In this document: in pieces, positions 54,304 to 62,862 of the stretch
How positions within the stretch are numbered: position 1 is the stretch's first letter
How the letters are laid out: each line of letters opens with the position of its first letter
NCBI RefSeq assembly: GCF_003335085.1
Contig: NZ_QPEJ01000016.1
Coordinates: forward strand, 248,001 to 312,000
Reading direction: 5' to 3'
Source: Polaribacter sp. WD7
GTDB taxonomy: Bacteria; Bacteroidota; Bacteroidia; Flavobacteriales; Flavobacteriaceae
Length of the DNA: 64,000 bases
Translations under genes and position numbers: made by a program
The notes under the pieces: generated by a model
What the model was told of the DNA's origin: nothing
Database searches by the model: none
What the model saw: the letters and a program-made list of their open reading frames with translations, nothing else

Positions 54304-54750
54304 TTAAAATTCATTCTCTTTCATTTTACCTAACCAAGTTCTTCCTCCGAGAGTAGATTTATACTCTACATAACCATTCTTGACTTTTGTAAATTCTATT
54401 TTCATTTTTGTCCCTCTTTCAAAAGGAAAATTAGGAATATTATAGTCTTCTATTGTTACATATACTAGATCTTTTTCTACCCAGAAAAGTTTAGACTTTA
54501 TGAAATTTTGTCTGTTGTTATGATATTCTATATGTTCTTTACCCTTAAAGACAACAAAAACTTCTCCTCCATTATAATTATAAGTATAAGTTTTATCTTT
54601 AATTAGGGGTTCTCCCGCATATTCTTTAGCATCTTTATCAATAAAATTTAAAGAAGTTGGGTTTAATGTCATTAAATAATCTTGTGCGTTTACATAAATT
54701 GCAAAACATAACACTACTGTTAAAAATAATTTGTTTTTTAAGTTTTTCAT
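54304..54750 (-). CDS. Small exported protein, unknown family
   Basis: 148 residues. Signal peptide KNKLFLTVVLCFAIYVNAQ. The rest is predicted beta-rich (TYTYNYNGGEVFVVFKGKEHIEYHN, KSKLFWVEKDLVYVTIEDYN, GTKMKIEFTKVKNGYVEYKSTLGG). The family is not recognised. Its leader carries two TTAACCCC-type motifs (54761-54772 and 54780-54791), also found before the neighbouring gene. Convergent with the epimerase gene, 5 bases apart. Confidence 0.75.
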   Translation of the reverse strand: MKNLKNKLFLTVVLCFAIYVNAQDYLMTLNPTSLNFIDKDAKEYAGEPLIKDKTYTYNYNGGEVFVVFKGKEHIEYHNNRQNFIKSKLFWVEKDLVYVTIEDYNIPNFPFERGTKMKIEFTKVKNGYVEYKSTLGGRTWLGKMKENEF

Positions 54751-54760
54751 TTTAATAAGA

Positions 54761-54791
54761 TTTAGGGGTTAATAAAATATTAGGGGGTTAA
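54761..54791 (-). promoter_or_regulatory. TTAACCCC leader motifs (two copies)
   Basis: On the minus strand TTAACCCCTAAA (54772-54761) and TTAACCCCC-TAA (54791-54780) lie 10-40 bases before the ATG of the gene at 54304-54750. C-runs are rare in this AT-rich DNA. They may be leader or translation-start elements. Confidence 0.4.
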
Positions 54792-54821
54792 TTTATTCTC
54801 TTTTTAAATTCTTCATATAAC

Positions 54822-55538
54822 TTATGGACTTACTCTACCTTCTAGAAAAATACATTTAGAGAATGAATTTGATCTACTTGTTTCTCCAGAACCATGTATA
54901 ATACTACTGTAATAGTCTCCATTATTACCAGGGTTTGTGTCATCATAAGAACCTTGATCCGAGCCACTTTTAATATGACTCGGAACGGTTCTATACCCCA
55001 CGCCTCTGCTACATCCTGCATGCCCTAAGGCTGCATATTCTGCTCCTCCAGTAGCTTGCATTAAACCACCAAGGATTTGAGAACCTCTAATTAAGTCCTC
55101 AAAAGTTAAGTTTTTATTATTTTCTATAAGATTCTTTATCGTTACTCTGGCAAACTCAATAACACTGGTTGTTGTATTATTTAAATTACCTTCAAATTCA
55201 AAAGTTTGGTTATTATCAACAAATATTATAGCATACGAATCTGTACCATTCCAGTCATCTCTGTAATCGTCATAAACTTTAACTGTATAGCTACCTTTTG
55301 GCGAGCTTATTCTTGTAGAATTTTGATTTAAAAATTTGATATTTTGTCTACTAACGTAATTATCTTCTATAGAAAGTACAACAGAATTAGAAGGGTTTAT
55401 AATCTCCAATCTGTTTTCTGAAGACCAATTACCCCAATTTATATAAACGTCAGATTGAGATAAGACAAAAAAAGATTGGCTTATGAATAGTATAAGAACA
55501 TAAAGTCTTAAATTTTTAGGGGAAAAAATTTTAGTCAT
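54822..55538 (-). CDS. Exported protein of unknown function
   Basis: 238 residues from the ATG at 55536-55538; an upstream TTG (55553) is less likely. Hydrophobic signal segment LRLYVLILFISQSFFVLSQ. The first half has a beta-sandwich look (YTVKVYDDYRDDWNGTDSYAIIFVD, a D-x-x-x-D-D-W-N-G pattern like putative Ca-binding secreted domains); the second half, LGGLMQATGGAEYAALGHAGCSRGVGYRTVPSHIKSGSD, is glycine-rich with two cysteines. No family recognised. No T9SS tail. The leader has a TTAACCCC motif at 55588-55599. Confidence 0.7.
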   Translation of the reverse strand: MTKIFSPKNLRLYVLILFISQSFFVLSQSDVYINWGNWSSENRLEIINPSNSVVLSIEDNYVSRQNIKFLNQNSTRISSPKGSYTVKVYDDYRDDWNGTDSYAIIFVDNNQTFEFEGNLNNTTTSVIEFARVTIKNLIENNKNLTFEDLIRGSQILGGLMQATGGAEYAALGHAGCSRGVGYRTVPSHIKSGSDQGSYDDTNPGNNGDYYSSIIHGSGETSRSNSFSKCIFLEGRVSP

Positions 55539-55587
55539 TAATTTAAGGGGCAACGAAAAGTACTCAATTAATACTTAATCATTAGAT

Positions 55588-55599
55588 TTTAGGGGTTAA
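55588..55599 (-). promoter_or_regulatory. TTAACCCC leader motif
   Basis: TTAACCCCTAAA on the minus strand, 50 bases upstream of the ATG at 55538; the same 12-mer occurs before the neighbouring secreted gene (54761-54772). Confidence 0.4.
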
Positions 55600-55663
55600 C
55601 TAATTATTAATTATGTCAAATAAATAACAAAAAAATGAAATATGCAAAAAAAAGTTAAAAAAA

Positions 55664-56299
55664 TTAAAACTCTGATGTAATGTTTAATGCTACCTCACTC
55701 CATGTTTTAGAAATTCCATCAGCACCTGTGTGCAAATCTTTACAAACCGTATTTAGAGAATTTAAAGCCTCCAAAGCATTCCAATTGGCAACATCCATAG
55801 TAGCTTGCATTGAAAACTTTTTAGCTTCTATTGTATATAAAAAAGGAACTTTTTGAATAACATTATTCATTTTTAGATTTGCATAACCTGTTGAGTCATT
55901 TTCTAAAACCAACTTTCCAGAAAGTAATTTTGTTTTCTCCATTACTCCGAAAAAAAACTTTTTTATCTTATAGTCTCTACTTGCTTCTTTTGTAAAAATA
56001 CTACTAACAGGAATAGAAAATTCCGTATTATGTACAGCTTCTTTTATAGTATTACCTTCTCCTCCAGAAATGATGTCCACTTTTTTAAATTGTCCTCCTA
56101 CAGGTACTTTATCTGAAGTTTTATAAGCCGTGAATTTAATTGAATTATCGGCTTTTTCGAAAGCAAACGGTGCAGTACTTTTTTTCTTAACCTCTTCTAC
56201 TTTTTTTTCTTCAACATATTCTGGTCTTTTTTCTGACTTACATGCTATAAAATTAAGAGCTAATACTACAAAACCAAATACTGTTATAATTTTTTTCAT
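55664..56299 (-). CDS. YceI-like lipoprotein
   Basis: 211 residues. Lipoprotein-like signal ending in LNFIAC (Cys20) with a charged linker (EEKKVEEVKKK). The lipocalin-like YceI domain (about 45-210): KFTAYKTSDKVPVGGQFKKVDI, HNTEFSIPVSSIFTKEASRDYKIKKFFFGVM, ATMDVANWNALEAL. YceI proteins bind isoprenoid-type lipids. It is the last gene of the lipid/FtsH operon, 4 bases after the ACBP gene. Confidence 0.85.
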   Translation of the reverse strand: MKKIITVFGFVVLALNFIACKSEKRPEYVEEKKVEEVKKKSTAPFAFEKADNSIKFTAYKTSDKVPVGGQFKKVDIISGGEGNTIKEAVHNTEFSIPVSSIFTKEASRDYKIKKFFFGVMEKTKLLSGKLVLENDSTGYANLKMNNVIQKVPFLYTIEAKKFSMQATMDVANWNALEALNSLNTVCKDLHTGADGISKTWSEVALNITSEF

Positions 56300-56303
56300 T
56301 TTT

Positions 56304-56570
56304 TTATTTGTTATTTTTTAAAACTTCTTTTGCTAAATTAATATATTCTTGCTTTGCTTGTTCTGACGACATACCGTTTAATTGCATCCAAGCGTTAAAT
56401 TTAAAACCGCTTCTTACGTCTAATTTATTATTAAAAGAAAAGTTGTTTCCAAAATTAGCTTGCTTATAATAAGCATAGAACTTTAACATTAAATCGGGTG
56501 CTATAATCCTTTTTAGAGTAGATATTTTTTTGAAAGCTAGCTTAAACTCTTTGTCTAAATCAGTTTCCAT
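56304..56570 (-). CDS. Acyl-CoA-binding protein
   Basis: 88 residues from the ATG at 56568-56570; an upstream in-frame TTG (56588) would overlap psd and is less likely. ACBP blocks: DKEFKLAFKKISTL, LMLKFYAYYKQANFGNN and SGFKFNAWMQLNGMSSEQAKQEYI (K-F-x-A-W). It binds long-chain acyl-CoA esters in the cytosol. Position next to psd and cdsA fits a role in supplying acyl chains for phospholipids. Confidence 0.88.
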   Translation of the reverse strand: METDLDKEFKLAFKKISTLKRIIAPDLMLKFYAYYKQANFGNNFSFNNKLDVRSGFKFNAWMQLNGMSSEQAKQEYINLAKEVLKNNK

Positions 56571-56574
56571 CAAT

Positions 56575-57231
56575 TTATTTTTCTGCAATAACTTGAATTC
56601 CTCCTTTTACTTTATCTCCTAAACCGACGTTTAGTTTTGTTTCTAAAGGTAAAAACAAATCTACTCTAGATCCAAATTTTATAAATCCTGCATCTGAACC
56701 TTGTACAACATGCGTCCCTTCTTCTGCATAATTAACAATTCTTTTAGCCAAAGCTCCTGCAATTTGTCTGTATAAAACATCTCCAAAAGATTTATTGTTT
56801 ATCACAACTGTTGTTCTTTCGTTATCAGTAGATGCTTTTGGATGCCACGCCACTAAATATTTACCTGGATGATATTTACTGTATTTTACAACACCGCTCA
56901 TAGCATACCTTGTTACGTGTACATTTATAGGTGACATAAAAATTGAAACTTGCAATCGTTTATCTTTGAAATATTCTGGCTCTTCTACTTCTTCTATAAC
57001 AACTACTTTACCATCTACTGGAGCAATAATTGTATCTTCATTTATTAAAGTATTTCTTTTAGGGTTTCTGAAAAACTGTAATATTATTATTAAAAAAACA
57101 AGAATTAAAACTTGTGTTGCTTTCATCAGCCAAAAAACAGGAATAAATTTCTCTGCAAGAAAAATTGCTGCTACAGAAAATACAAGTGCAATGGTTATGA
57201 TTTTATATCCTTCTTTATGAAAACGAATCAT
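56575..57231 (-). CDS. psd: Phosphatidylserine decarboxylase, short type
   Basis: 218 residues. Two hydrophobic segments at the N-terminus (ALVFSVAAIFLAEKF, VLILVFLIIILQFF), then IIAPVDGKVVVIEEVEE, SIFMSPINVHVTRYAMSGVV, YHPGKYLVAWHPKASTDNERTTVVI, VRQIAGALA-like and the self-processing site F-G-S188-R (pyruvoyl formation). It converts phosphatidylserine to phosphatidylethanolamine. 2 bases after cdsA, same operon. Confidence 0.92.
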   Translation of the reverse strand: MIRFHKEGYKIITIALVFSVAAIFLAEKFIPVFWLMKATQVLILVFLIIILQFFRNPKRNTLINEDTIIAPVDGKVVVIEEVEEPEYFKDKRLQVSIFMSPINVHVTRYAMSGVVKYSKYHPGKYLVAWHPKASTDNERTTVVINNKSFGDVLYRQIAGALAKRIVNYAEEGTHVVQGSDAGFIKFGSRVDLFLPLETKLNVGLGDKVKGGIQVIAEK

Positions 57232-57233
57232 AC

Positions 57234-58028
57234 TTAAATTATAAAATTAATATACAAATATACAAATGGTGCCACAAACAACAAACTATCCAAACGATCT
57301 AAAATACCTCCGTGACCAGGCATAATGTTTCCACTATCTTTCATATTTGCTTGTCTCTTAAATTTTGATTCTACCAAATCTCCTATTGTTCCCATTACAC
57401 TAACAATTACTGCTATTATTAACCAGTGTAAAACTGAAAATTCAGTATTCAGTTTACTAATTATATATGCTGCTAATAAGGCAAAAATGAAACCCCCGAC
57501 AAAGCCTTCTATGGTTTTTTTGGGTGATACAGAGACAAAAAGTTTGGTCTTTCCTATATTTTTACCAACTAAAAAAGCAAAACTATCGTTTACCCAAATT
57601 ATAATAAGCATAGATATCATTATATTAGGACGATAAATTCCTTTATAAATAGGTAATAATATTAAAAAAATCATAGAAAATATAATGTACCTTATTACCA
57701 TTCCTAGTTTAGATCTATCATTAAAAAAAGCGATCTCTTTTTTAGAGAAAAGTTGATAAACCAAATATAATGACGACAGTAAAGTGATTATTAAAACACC
57801 TACTACAGCAAAACTTTCAGGTCTTTTTAATATTAAGAACAAAAGAAATATGAAAAAAAAATAGCCAATAAAACTCTTAAAATCTATCAATCTAGAAAAT
57901 TCCCAAATAGATAATAAACTGAATAAAGATATCAGTACAATGTAAGATTCTTTAGAAAAAAGAATAGCAGACAAAAATATTAATACGTAAATGATTCCTG
58001 AAAAACTCCTTCTAAAAAGGTTGCGCAT
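57234..58028 (-). CDS. cdsA: Phosphatidate cytidylyltransferase
   Basis: 264 residues with about eight transmembrane segments. CDP-diglyceride synthetase signature: SVSPKKTIEGFVGGFIFALL, GDLVESKFKRQANMKDSGNIMPGHGGILDRLDSLLF. It makes CDP-diacylglycerol, precursor of all phospholipids here. One base separates it from the LUD gene. Confidence 0.95.
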   Translation of the reverse strand: MRNLFRRSFSGIIYVLIFLSAILFSKESYIVLISLFSLLSIWEFSRLIDFKSFIGYFFFIFLLFLILKRPESFAVVGVLIITLLSSLYLVYQLFSKKEIAFFNDRSKLGMVIRYIIFSMIFLILLPIYKGIYRPNIMISMLIIIWVNDSFAFLVGKNIGKTKLFVSVSPKKTIEGFVGGFIFALLAAYIISKLNTEFSVLHWLIIAVIVSVMGTIGDLVESKFKRQANMKDSGNIMPGHGGILDRLDSLLFVAPFVYLYINFII

Positions 58029-58029
58029 A

Positions 58030-58614
58030 CTATAAATCTTCTAATAGCAGCAAATATAAGTTTTTTGAATTACTGTTACCATAGTTTAGAAAATTATCCT
58101 CGTTTTTATCTGCCCCATAATTTTTTATGGCAGAGATATTTGTTGGTAAATTTCCTTTGTAATGTATTTTAATACCAGTTAATCCTTGCCCCATGTTTTT
58201 TACCAACTGACTCGTTTTAGCAAATACTATAAAGTTTGATGGCATATTGCAAAGTTTAATACTTTTTAATTGATTTGAAGAGAACAGGATATTACCGTTA
58301 TCTGCAATTAAATGTTCGCAATTTAAAAAAACAGGAACATCAGCAACAAAGTCTGTACTTACTTTTACCTGTTTTTCATCAAAATACGATGATAAATCTT
58401 TACTCAAAAGAGTTATTTGATTCCAACTATTTTCTTGAAGAATATTATTTAGATTATTTAAAATCTCTGATTCTTCTATACAATATAAGAACTTTCCTCC
58501 TTTTTCTACAAAATTATGTACAAATAAGTCGTCCAAAGAAAGATCTACTTCTTGCTTCTGAATTTCTTTATCCTCTTTAATAGGGATATTGAAAAGCTTC
58601 TTAAAAAAATTCAT
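58030..58614 (-). CDS. LUD domain protein (LutC-like)
   Basis: 194 residues. LUD (LutC/YkgG) domain from about 30: FLYCIEESEILNNLNNIL, FLNCEHLIADNGNILFSS, NFIVFAKTSQLVKNMGQGLTGI. The usual LUD protein takes part in lactate oxidation with LutA/B; no such genes are here. It sits between ftsH and cdsA, a context I recall as conserved in Bacteroidota, with unknown role. Confidence 0.82.
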   Translation of the reverse strand: MNFFKKLFNIPIKEDKEIQKQEVDLSLDDLFVHNFVEKGGKFLYCIEESEILNNLNNILQENSWNQITLLSKDLSSYFDEKQVKVSTDFVADVPVFLNCEHLIADNGNILFSSNQLKSIKLCNMPSNFIVFAKTSQLVKNMGQGLTGIKIHYKGNLPTNISAIKNYGADKNEDNFLNYGNSNSKNLYLLLLEDL

Positions 58615-58627
58615 TTAATAGAGACAT

Positions 58628-60607
58628 TTATTTTTCAGTAGTTTTAGTTACTGGTGGAATATCTTCTCTTTCTTCAATTATTCTATCAATTTTTTCTTCT
58701 ATTTCTTCAAAAGGTCGTTTACCAAATATTTTCTCTAAATCATCTTTAAAGATAACCTCTTTTTCTAGCAATAACTCTGCTAAAATGGTTAATTTTTCTT
58801 TATTATCTTCTAAAAGATTAATTGCCCTTTGGTATTGATTTTCAATAATTTTAGAAATTTCCTTATCTATTTTTTGACCTGTTTCTTCGCTATAAGGTTT
58901 AACAAATGCATCATTTCCAGAAGAATCATAATAAGTAATGTTACCCACTTCTTCATTTAAACCATATACAGTAACCATAGCCCTAGCTTGTTTGGTTACT
59001 TTTTCTAAATCGCTTAACGCTCCAGTAGAAATTTTATTAAAAATAATTTTTTCAGCAGCTCTACCACCTAATGTTGCACACATTTCATCCAACATTTGTT
59101 CTGTTTGTACAATCATTCTTTCTGCTGGCAAATACCATGCTGCCCCCAAAGACTGTCCTCTAGGAACAATAGTTACCTTTACTAATGGTGCTGCATGTTC
59201 TAACATCCAACTCACAGTTGCATGACCTGCTTCATGAAATGCAATTACTTTTTTCTCTTTAGGAGTAATTACTTTATTTTTCTTTTCTAAACCACCTACA
59301 ATTCTATCTACAGCATCTAAAAAATCTTGGTGTTCTATTATTTTTTTACTTTTTCTTGCTGCAATTAAAGCTGCTTCATTACACATATTAGCTATATCTG
59401 CACCAGAAAAACCAGGAGTTTGTTGAGCTAAAAATTCAACATTTACATCATCGCCTAATTTTAATGGTTTAATATGTACATCAAAAATTTCTTGGCGCTC
59501 CTTTATATCTGGTAAATCTACATATATTTGACGATCAAATCGTCCCGCACGCATTAAAGCTTTATCTAAAACATCAGCCCTATTTGTTGCTGCTAAAACA
59601 ATAACATTGGTATCTGTACCAAAACCGTCCATTTCGGTTAAGAGTTGATTAAGTGTATTTTCGCGTTCATCATTTCCTCCTGTCATACTATTTTTACCTC
59701 GAGCTCTTCCAATAGCATCTATCTCGTCAATAAAAATAATAGAAGGTGATTTTTGTTGTGCTTGTTTAAACAAATCACGAACTCTAGACGCTCCAACACC
59801 AACAAACATTTCTACAAAATCTGAACCTGACAGAGAGAAAAAGGGAACACCTGCTTCTCCAGCAACAGCTTTAGCTAATAATGTTTTACCTGTTCCTGGA
59901 GGGCCAACTAATAATGCGCCTTTTGGAATTTTACCTCCTAAAGAGGTATATTTTTCTGGACTCTTTAAAAAGTCTACAATTTCTTGTACTTCTTCTTTTG
60001 CGCCTTCTAAACCAGCTACATTTTCAAATGTAGTTTTTACTTTAGTATCTTTATCAAACAACTTTGCCTTCGATTTTCCAATACTAAATATTTGACCTCC
60101 TCCACCAGCACCTCCACCAGCACCAGACATTCTTCTCATAAAGAATAACCAAATAGCAATTAAAATAATAAAAGGTAGAAAGCCCAAAATTGTTTCAAAC
60201 ATACTTGTTCTTTCTACATTCTCTTTATCAAAATCTAAATCTCTTTCAGCTTTAACTTTTTCTATATCATTCTCAAAGTTTTGTAGGTCTCCAAAGTTAT
60301 ATTCATACAAAGCAGCGCCTCTAGAATAAAATGTAGAAGTTACCATTGTTTTATAACGGTCTTTCTCTAAAGCTTTTTCTTTGATAAAAATCTGTGCAAT
60401 ACTATTATTTACTACAACTATTTTCTTTATATCATCTTCTTTTAAAATTTCATAAAATTCGTTTTTCGAAATATTTTTTGAAGATAAATCTCCACTTCCG
60501 AAAAACTGAACAGCTATTATTACTAAAAATATAGCCCCGTATATCCAATATGCATTAAATTTAAATTTAGGCATGTTAGAATTATTATCTTTTTTTGAAT
60601 CACTCAT
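58628..60607 (-). CDS. ftsH: ATP-dependent zinc metalloprotease FtsH
   Basis: 659 residues. N-terminal membrane segment ([15 protein letters not shown]), periplasmic domain, second segment ([19 protein letters not shown]), glycine-rich linker, AAA+ domain with Walker [20 protein letters not shown], Walker [13 protein letters not shown], then the zinc protease motif HEAGH (residues 458-462). It degrades membrane proteins and unstable cytosolic proteins. Between rsfS (18 bases upstream) and the LUD gene. Confidence 0.98.
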   Translation of the reverse strand: MSDSKKDNNSNMPKFKFNAYWIYGAIFLVIIAVQFFGSGDLSSKNISKNEFYEILKEDDIKKIVVVNNSIAQIFIKEKALEKDRYKTMVTSTFYSRGAALYEYNFGDLQNFENDIEKVKAERDLDFDKENVERTSMFETILGFLPFIILIAIWLFFMRRMSGAGGGAGGGGQIFSIGKSKAKLFDKDTKVKTTFENVAGLEGAKEEVQEIVDFLKSPEKYTSLGGKIPKGALLVGPPGTGKTLLAKAVAGEAGVPFFSLSGSDFVEMFVGVGASRVRDLFKQAQQKSPSIIFIDEIDAIGRARGKNSMTGGNDERENTLNQLLTEMDGFGTDTNVIVLAATNRADVLDKALMRAGRFDRQIYVDLPDIKERQEIFDVHIKPLKLGDDVNVEFLAQQTPGFSGADIANMCNEAALIAARKSKKIIEHQDFLDAVDRIVGGLEKKNKVITPKEKKVIAFHEAGHATVSWMLEHAAPLVKVTIVPRGQSLGAAWYLPAERMIVQTEQMLDEMCATLGGRAAEKIIFNKISTGALSDLEKVTKQARAMVTVYGLNEEVGNITYYDSSGNDAFVKPYSEETGQKIDKEISKIIENQYQRAINLLEDNKEKLTILAELLLEKEVIFKDDLEKIFGKRPFEEIEEKIDRIIEEREDIPPVTKTTEK

Positions 60608-60625
60608 TTATTTAAAATCAAAAAA

Positions 60626-60994
60626 TTAAACTGGATTTATCTCTGTTATTTTGGCATCACCCCAAAGACTTTCTATGTCATAAAAATCTCTAACGTGTTT
60701 CTGAAAAATGTGAACAACTACATTTACATAATCCATTAAAACCCATTCTGCATTGGTTTCTCCTTCAACATGCCAAGGTTTATCTTTAAGTTCTTTACTA
60801 ACTACTTTTTGGATAGAACCAGAAATTGCGTTTACTTGTGTGTTTGAGTTACCTGAACAGATTACAAAATAATCACAAACGGTATTTTCTATTTCTCGTA
60901 AGTCTAATAGTTGTATATCTTCACCCTTAACGTCATCAATCCCTTTTAAAATTACAGCTATTAAATTATCTGTACTTACTTGTTTTTTTGTCAT
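60626..60994 (-). CDS. rsfS: Ribosome silencing factor RsfS
   Basis: 122 residues. Family signature LDLREIENTVCDYFVICSGNSNTQVNAISGSI, KPWHVEGETNAEWVLMDYVNVVVHIF and DFYDIESLWGDA. It binds L14 of the large ribosomal subunit and blocks joining. First gene of the rsfS-ftsH-LUD-cdsA-psd-ACBP-YceI operon, divergent from birA (87 bases between). Confidence 0.97.
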   Translation of the reverse strand: MTKKQVSTDNLIAVILKGIDDVKGEDIQLLDLREIENTVCDYFVICSGNSNTQVNAISGSIQKVVSKELKDKPWHVEGETNAEWVLMDYVNVVVHIFQKHVRDFYDIESLWGDAKITEINPV

Positions 60995-61081
60995 TAATTA
61001 ATTTACTAATTTTTCGCAAAGTTATTATTTTTTTGCGAGTATTTTATGTATTATTACCGGAGTTTACACTTTATTTAACAC

Positions 61082-61813
61082 TTGAAAATAATCAAACTTA
61101 ATGCCATTGATTCTACTAATTCTTTTTTAAAAGATTTAGTACTTCATTCTGATTTAGAAAACTATTATACTGTAGTTACTCATAACCAAACTAACGGAAG
61201 AGGGCAACAGCATTCTAAATGGGTTTCAAAACCTTTTAAAAACCTTACGTTTAGTACTTTTATTGAGTTAAAAAATTTTAATGTTAAGAATAAAAAGTAT
61301 TTTAATTTTGCAGTTGCTTTAGCTGTTTTTGATACTTTAACACAGAATGACGTACACAAAATTTCTATAAAATGGCCTAACGACATTATGTCAGCAAATC
61401 GTAAAATTTGCGGTATTCTCATTGAAAATACCTTTATTGGCAGTCACATAAAAAATTCTGTAGTAGGAATTGGTCTTAATGTTAACCAAGAAACTTTTCC
61501 TAACTTTTTACCAAACGCATCTTCTATGAAATTAGAAACCGGCATACATTTTAACTTAGATTATGTACTTGACCAAATCTTAAATAATCTTAAAAAAAGG
61601 ATTAACACTTTAGAGTCCCTAAAATTTCAAGCACTAGAAAAAGATTATTTGAATGTATTGTACAAAAAAAACATTCCAACTATGTTTAAAAATAATCAGG
61701 ATATAAATTTTATGGGTAAAATTATAGGTATTTCTTCTTTAGGCAATCTGGTTATAGAACTAGAGGATGAAACCATCAAAGAATTTGGTGTAAAAGAAAT
61801 TACTTTTCTTTAA
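61082..61813 (+). CDS. birA: Biotin-[acetyl-CoA carboxylase] ligase
   Basis: 243 residues from a TTG start (MKIIKLNAIDSTNSFLKDL is the family N-terminus). Biotinyl-5'-AMP loop in QTNGRGQQHSKWVS (G-R-G-x-x-x-x-x-W), KWPNDIM, and ICGILIENTF, IGLNVNQ. It lacks the DNA-binding N-terminal domain of E. coli BirA, so it is a ligase only. Overlaps the SRPBCC gene by 4 bases convergently. Confidence 0.95.
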   Translation: MKIIKLNAIDSTNSFLKDLVLHSDLENYYTVVTHNQTNGRGQQHSKWVSKPFKNLTFSTFIELKNFNVKNKKYFNFAVALAVFDTLTQNDVHKISIKWPNDIMSANRKICGILIENTFIGSHIKNSVVGIGLNVNQETFPNFLPNASSMKLETGIHFNLDYVLDQILNNLKKRINTLESLKFQALEKDYLNVLYKKNIPTMFKNNQDINFMGKIIGISSLGNLVIELEDETIKEFGVKEITFL

Positions 61814-62199
61814 AGTTTCCTCAAATTCTCAGTTAGTGCATCAACAAATTTTGTTATTGGTTTTTTTATCATCATAGCCATCATAGGGTTAAACTCTCCT
61901 TCGAAATTAAGTTGGATTTCGCATTTATCGTCTACTAATTCTTTAATATCTGAAGACAATGTAAATGGCATCTTACTACTTGCTGCACCTAAAGTAATAT
62001 TAGTAAAAGGCGTTTTTTCTTTTAAAACTAATCTAATTTCTGGCATTCCTGGTAAACCAAAAAGAAAAGAATCACCTTCAACTTCAAATTTTTGAATGTT
62101 GTCTGGCATTATAGTTTTAAAATTCTGCAAATCATCAAAATAAGTAAATACATCTTCTGCAGACTTATTTACAATTACTTTATTCCCTTCTATATTCAT
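61810..62199 (-). CDS. SRPBCC (START-like) family protein
   Basis: 129 residues. Starts MNIEGNKVIVNKSAEDVFTYFDDLQNF, the typical strand plus helix of SRPBCC folds, and ends with the long C-terminal helix KPITKFVDALTENLRKL. Ligand unknown. Downstream of pyrE by 9 bases, same strand, probably co-transcribed. Confidence 0.8.
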   Translation of the reverse strand: MNIEGNKVIVNKSAEDVFTYFDDLQNFKTIMPDNIQKFEVEGDSFLFGLPGMPEIRLVLKEKTPFTNITLGAASSKMPFTLSSDIKELVDDKCEIQLNFEGEFNPMMAMMIKKPITKFVDALTENLRKL

Positions 62200-62208
62200 A
62201 GTTCAAAT

Positions 62209-62850
62209 TTATTGATTCCACTCACTTGGATTTTTCCTCCAATCATTTAGTGTATTTAACTCTTTTTGAGTAATGTAATTGCTGTCTAGCGCTTGCTCTA
62301 ATAGATTTTCATAATTACTTAAGGTATGCAATCTAACTGCTTTATCTTCAAAGTTTTTAGCAGCTTCATCAAATCCATAAGAAAAAATAGCAACCATACC
62401 TTTAACTACACCTCCCGCTTCTTTTAATGCTGCCACAGCATTTAAACTACTTTTTCCTGTACTAATTAAATCCTCTATCACCACAACGTTTTGACCACTT
62501 TCTAAATGACCTTCTATTTGGTTTTTTCTACCGTGTTTTTTAGGTTCTGGTCTAACGTAAATAAACGGAACACCAAGTTCTTGAGCCACTAATATTCCGA
62601 TAGCGATTGCACCTGTAGCTACGCCAGCAATTACATCTGGTTTACCATATTCTAATTCTACAATTTTTGCAATTTCTGCTTTTAAAAAAACACGAACTGG
62701 AGGATATGATAACGTAATTCTGTTATCGCAATATATTGGCGATTTCCAGCCAGAAGCCCAATTAAAAGGTTCGTTTGGACTCAACTTTATTGCTTTAATT
62801 TGCAACAAAAGTTCAGCTGTTTTTTTTGCCGTATCTTTGTTTAAAATCAT
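62209..62850 (-). CDS. pyrE: Orotate phosphoribosyltransferase
   Basis: 213 residues from the ATG at 62848-62850 (start MILNKDTAKKTAELLLQ). A longer reading back to a GTG at 62898 has no family match. NWASGWKSPIYCDNR, PDVIAGVATGAIAIG and the PRPP loop VVVIEDLISTGKSSLNAV are present. It makes OMP in pyrimidine synthesis. The start is 7 bases from that of the divergent Nudix gene. Confidence 0.95.
   Translation of the reverse strand: MILNKDTAKKTAELLLQIKAIKLSPNEPFNWASGWKSPIYCDNRITLSYPPVRVFLKAEIAKIVELEYGKPDVIAGVATGAIAIGILVAQELGVPFIYVRPEPKKHGRKNQIEGHLESGQNVVVIEDLISTGKSSLNAVAALKEAGGVVKGMVAIFSYGFDEAAKNFEDKAVRLHTLSNYENLLEQALDSNYITQKELNTLNDWRKNPSEWNQ
62832..62839 (+). promoter_or_regulatory. -7 box candidate for the Nudix gene
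   Basis: TATCTTTG (TAnnTTTG) on the plus strand inside the first codons of pyrE; start of transcription would fall near 62844. No TTG -33 at standard spacing. Confidence 0.4.
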
Positions 62851-62854
62851 ATCG

Positions 62855-62862
62855 CAAATGTA
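62855..62862 (-). promoter_or_regulatory. -7 box candidate for pyrE
   Basis: TACATTTG on the minus strand, overlapping the ATG of the Nudix gene (62858) and ending 4 bases before the pyrE ATG, which would make the pyrE mRNA almost leaderless. No TTG -33 at standard spacing. Confidence 0.35.

Noticed and set aside
56571-56588. Longer ACBP from a TTG at 56588
   Set aside because: It would overlap psd and add six residues with no family support; the ATG at 56570 is 5 bases after the psd stop.
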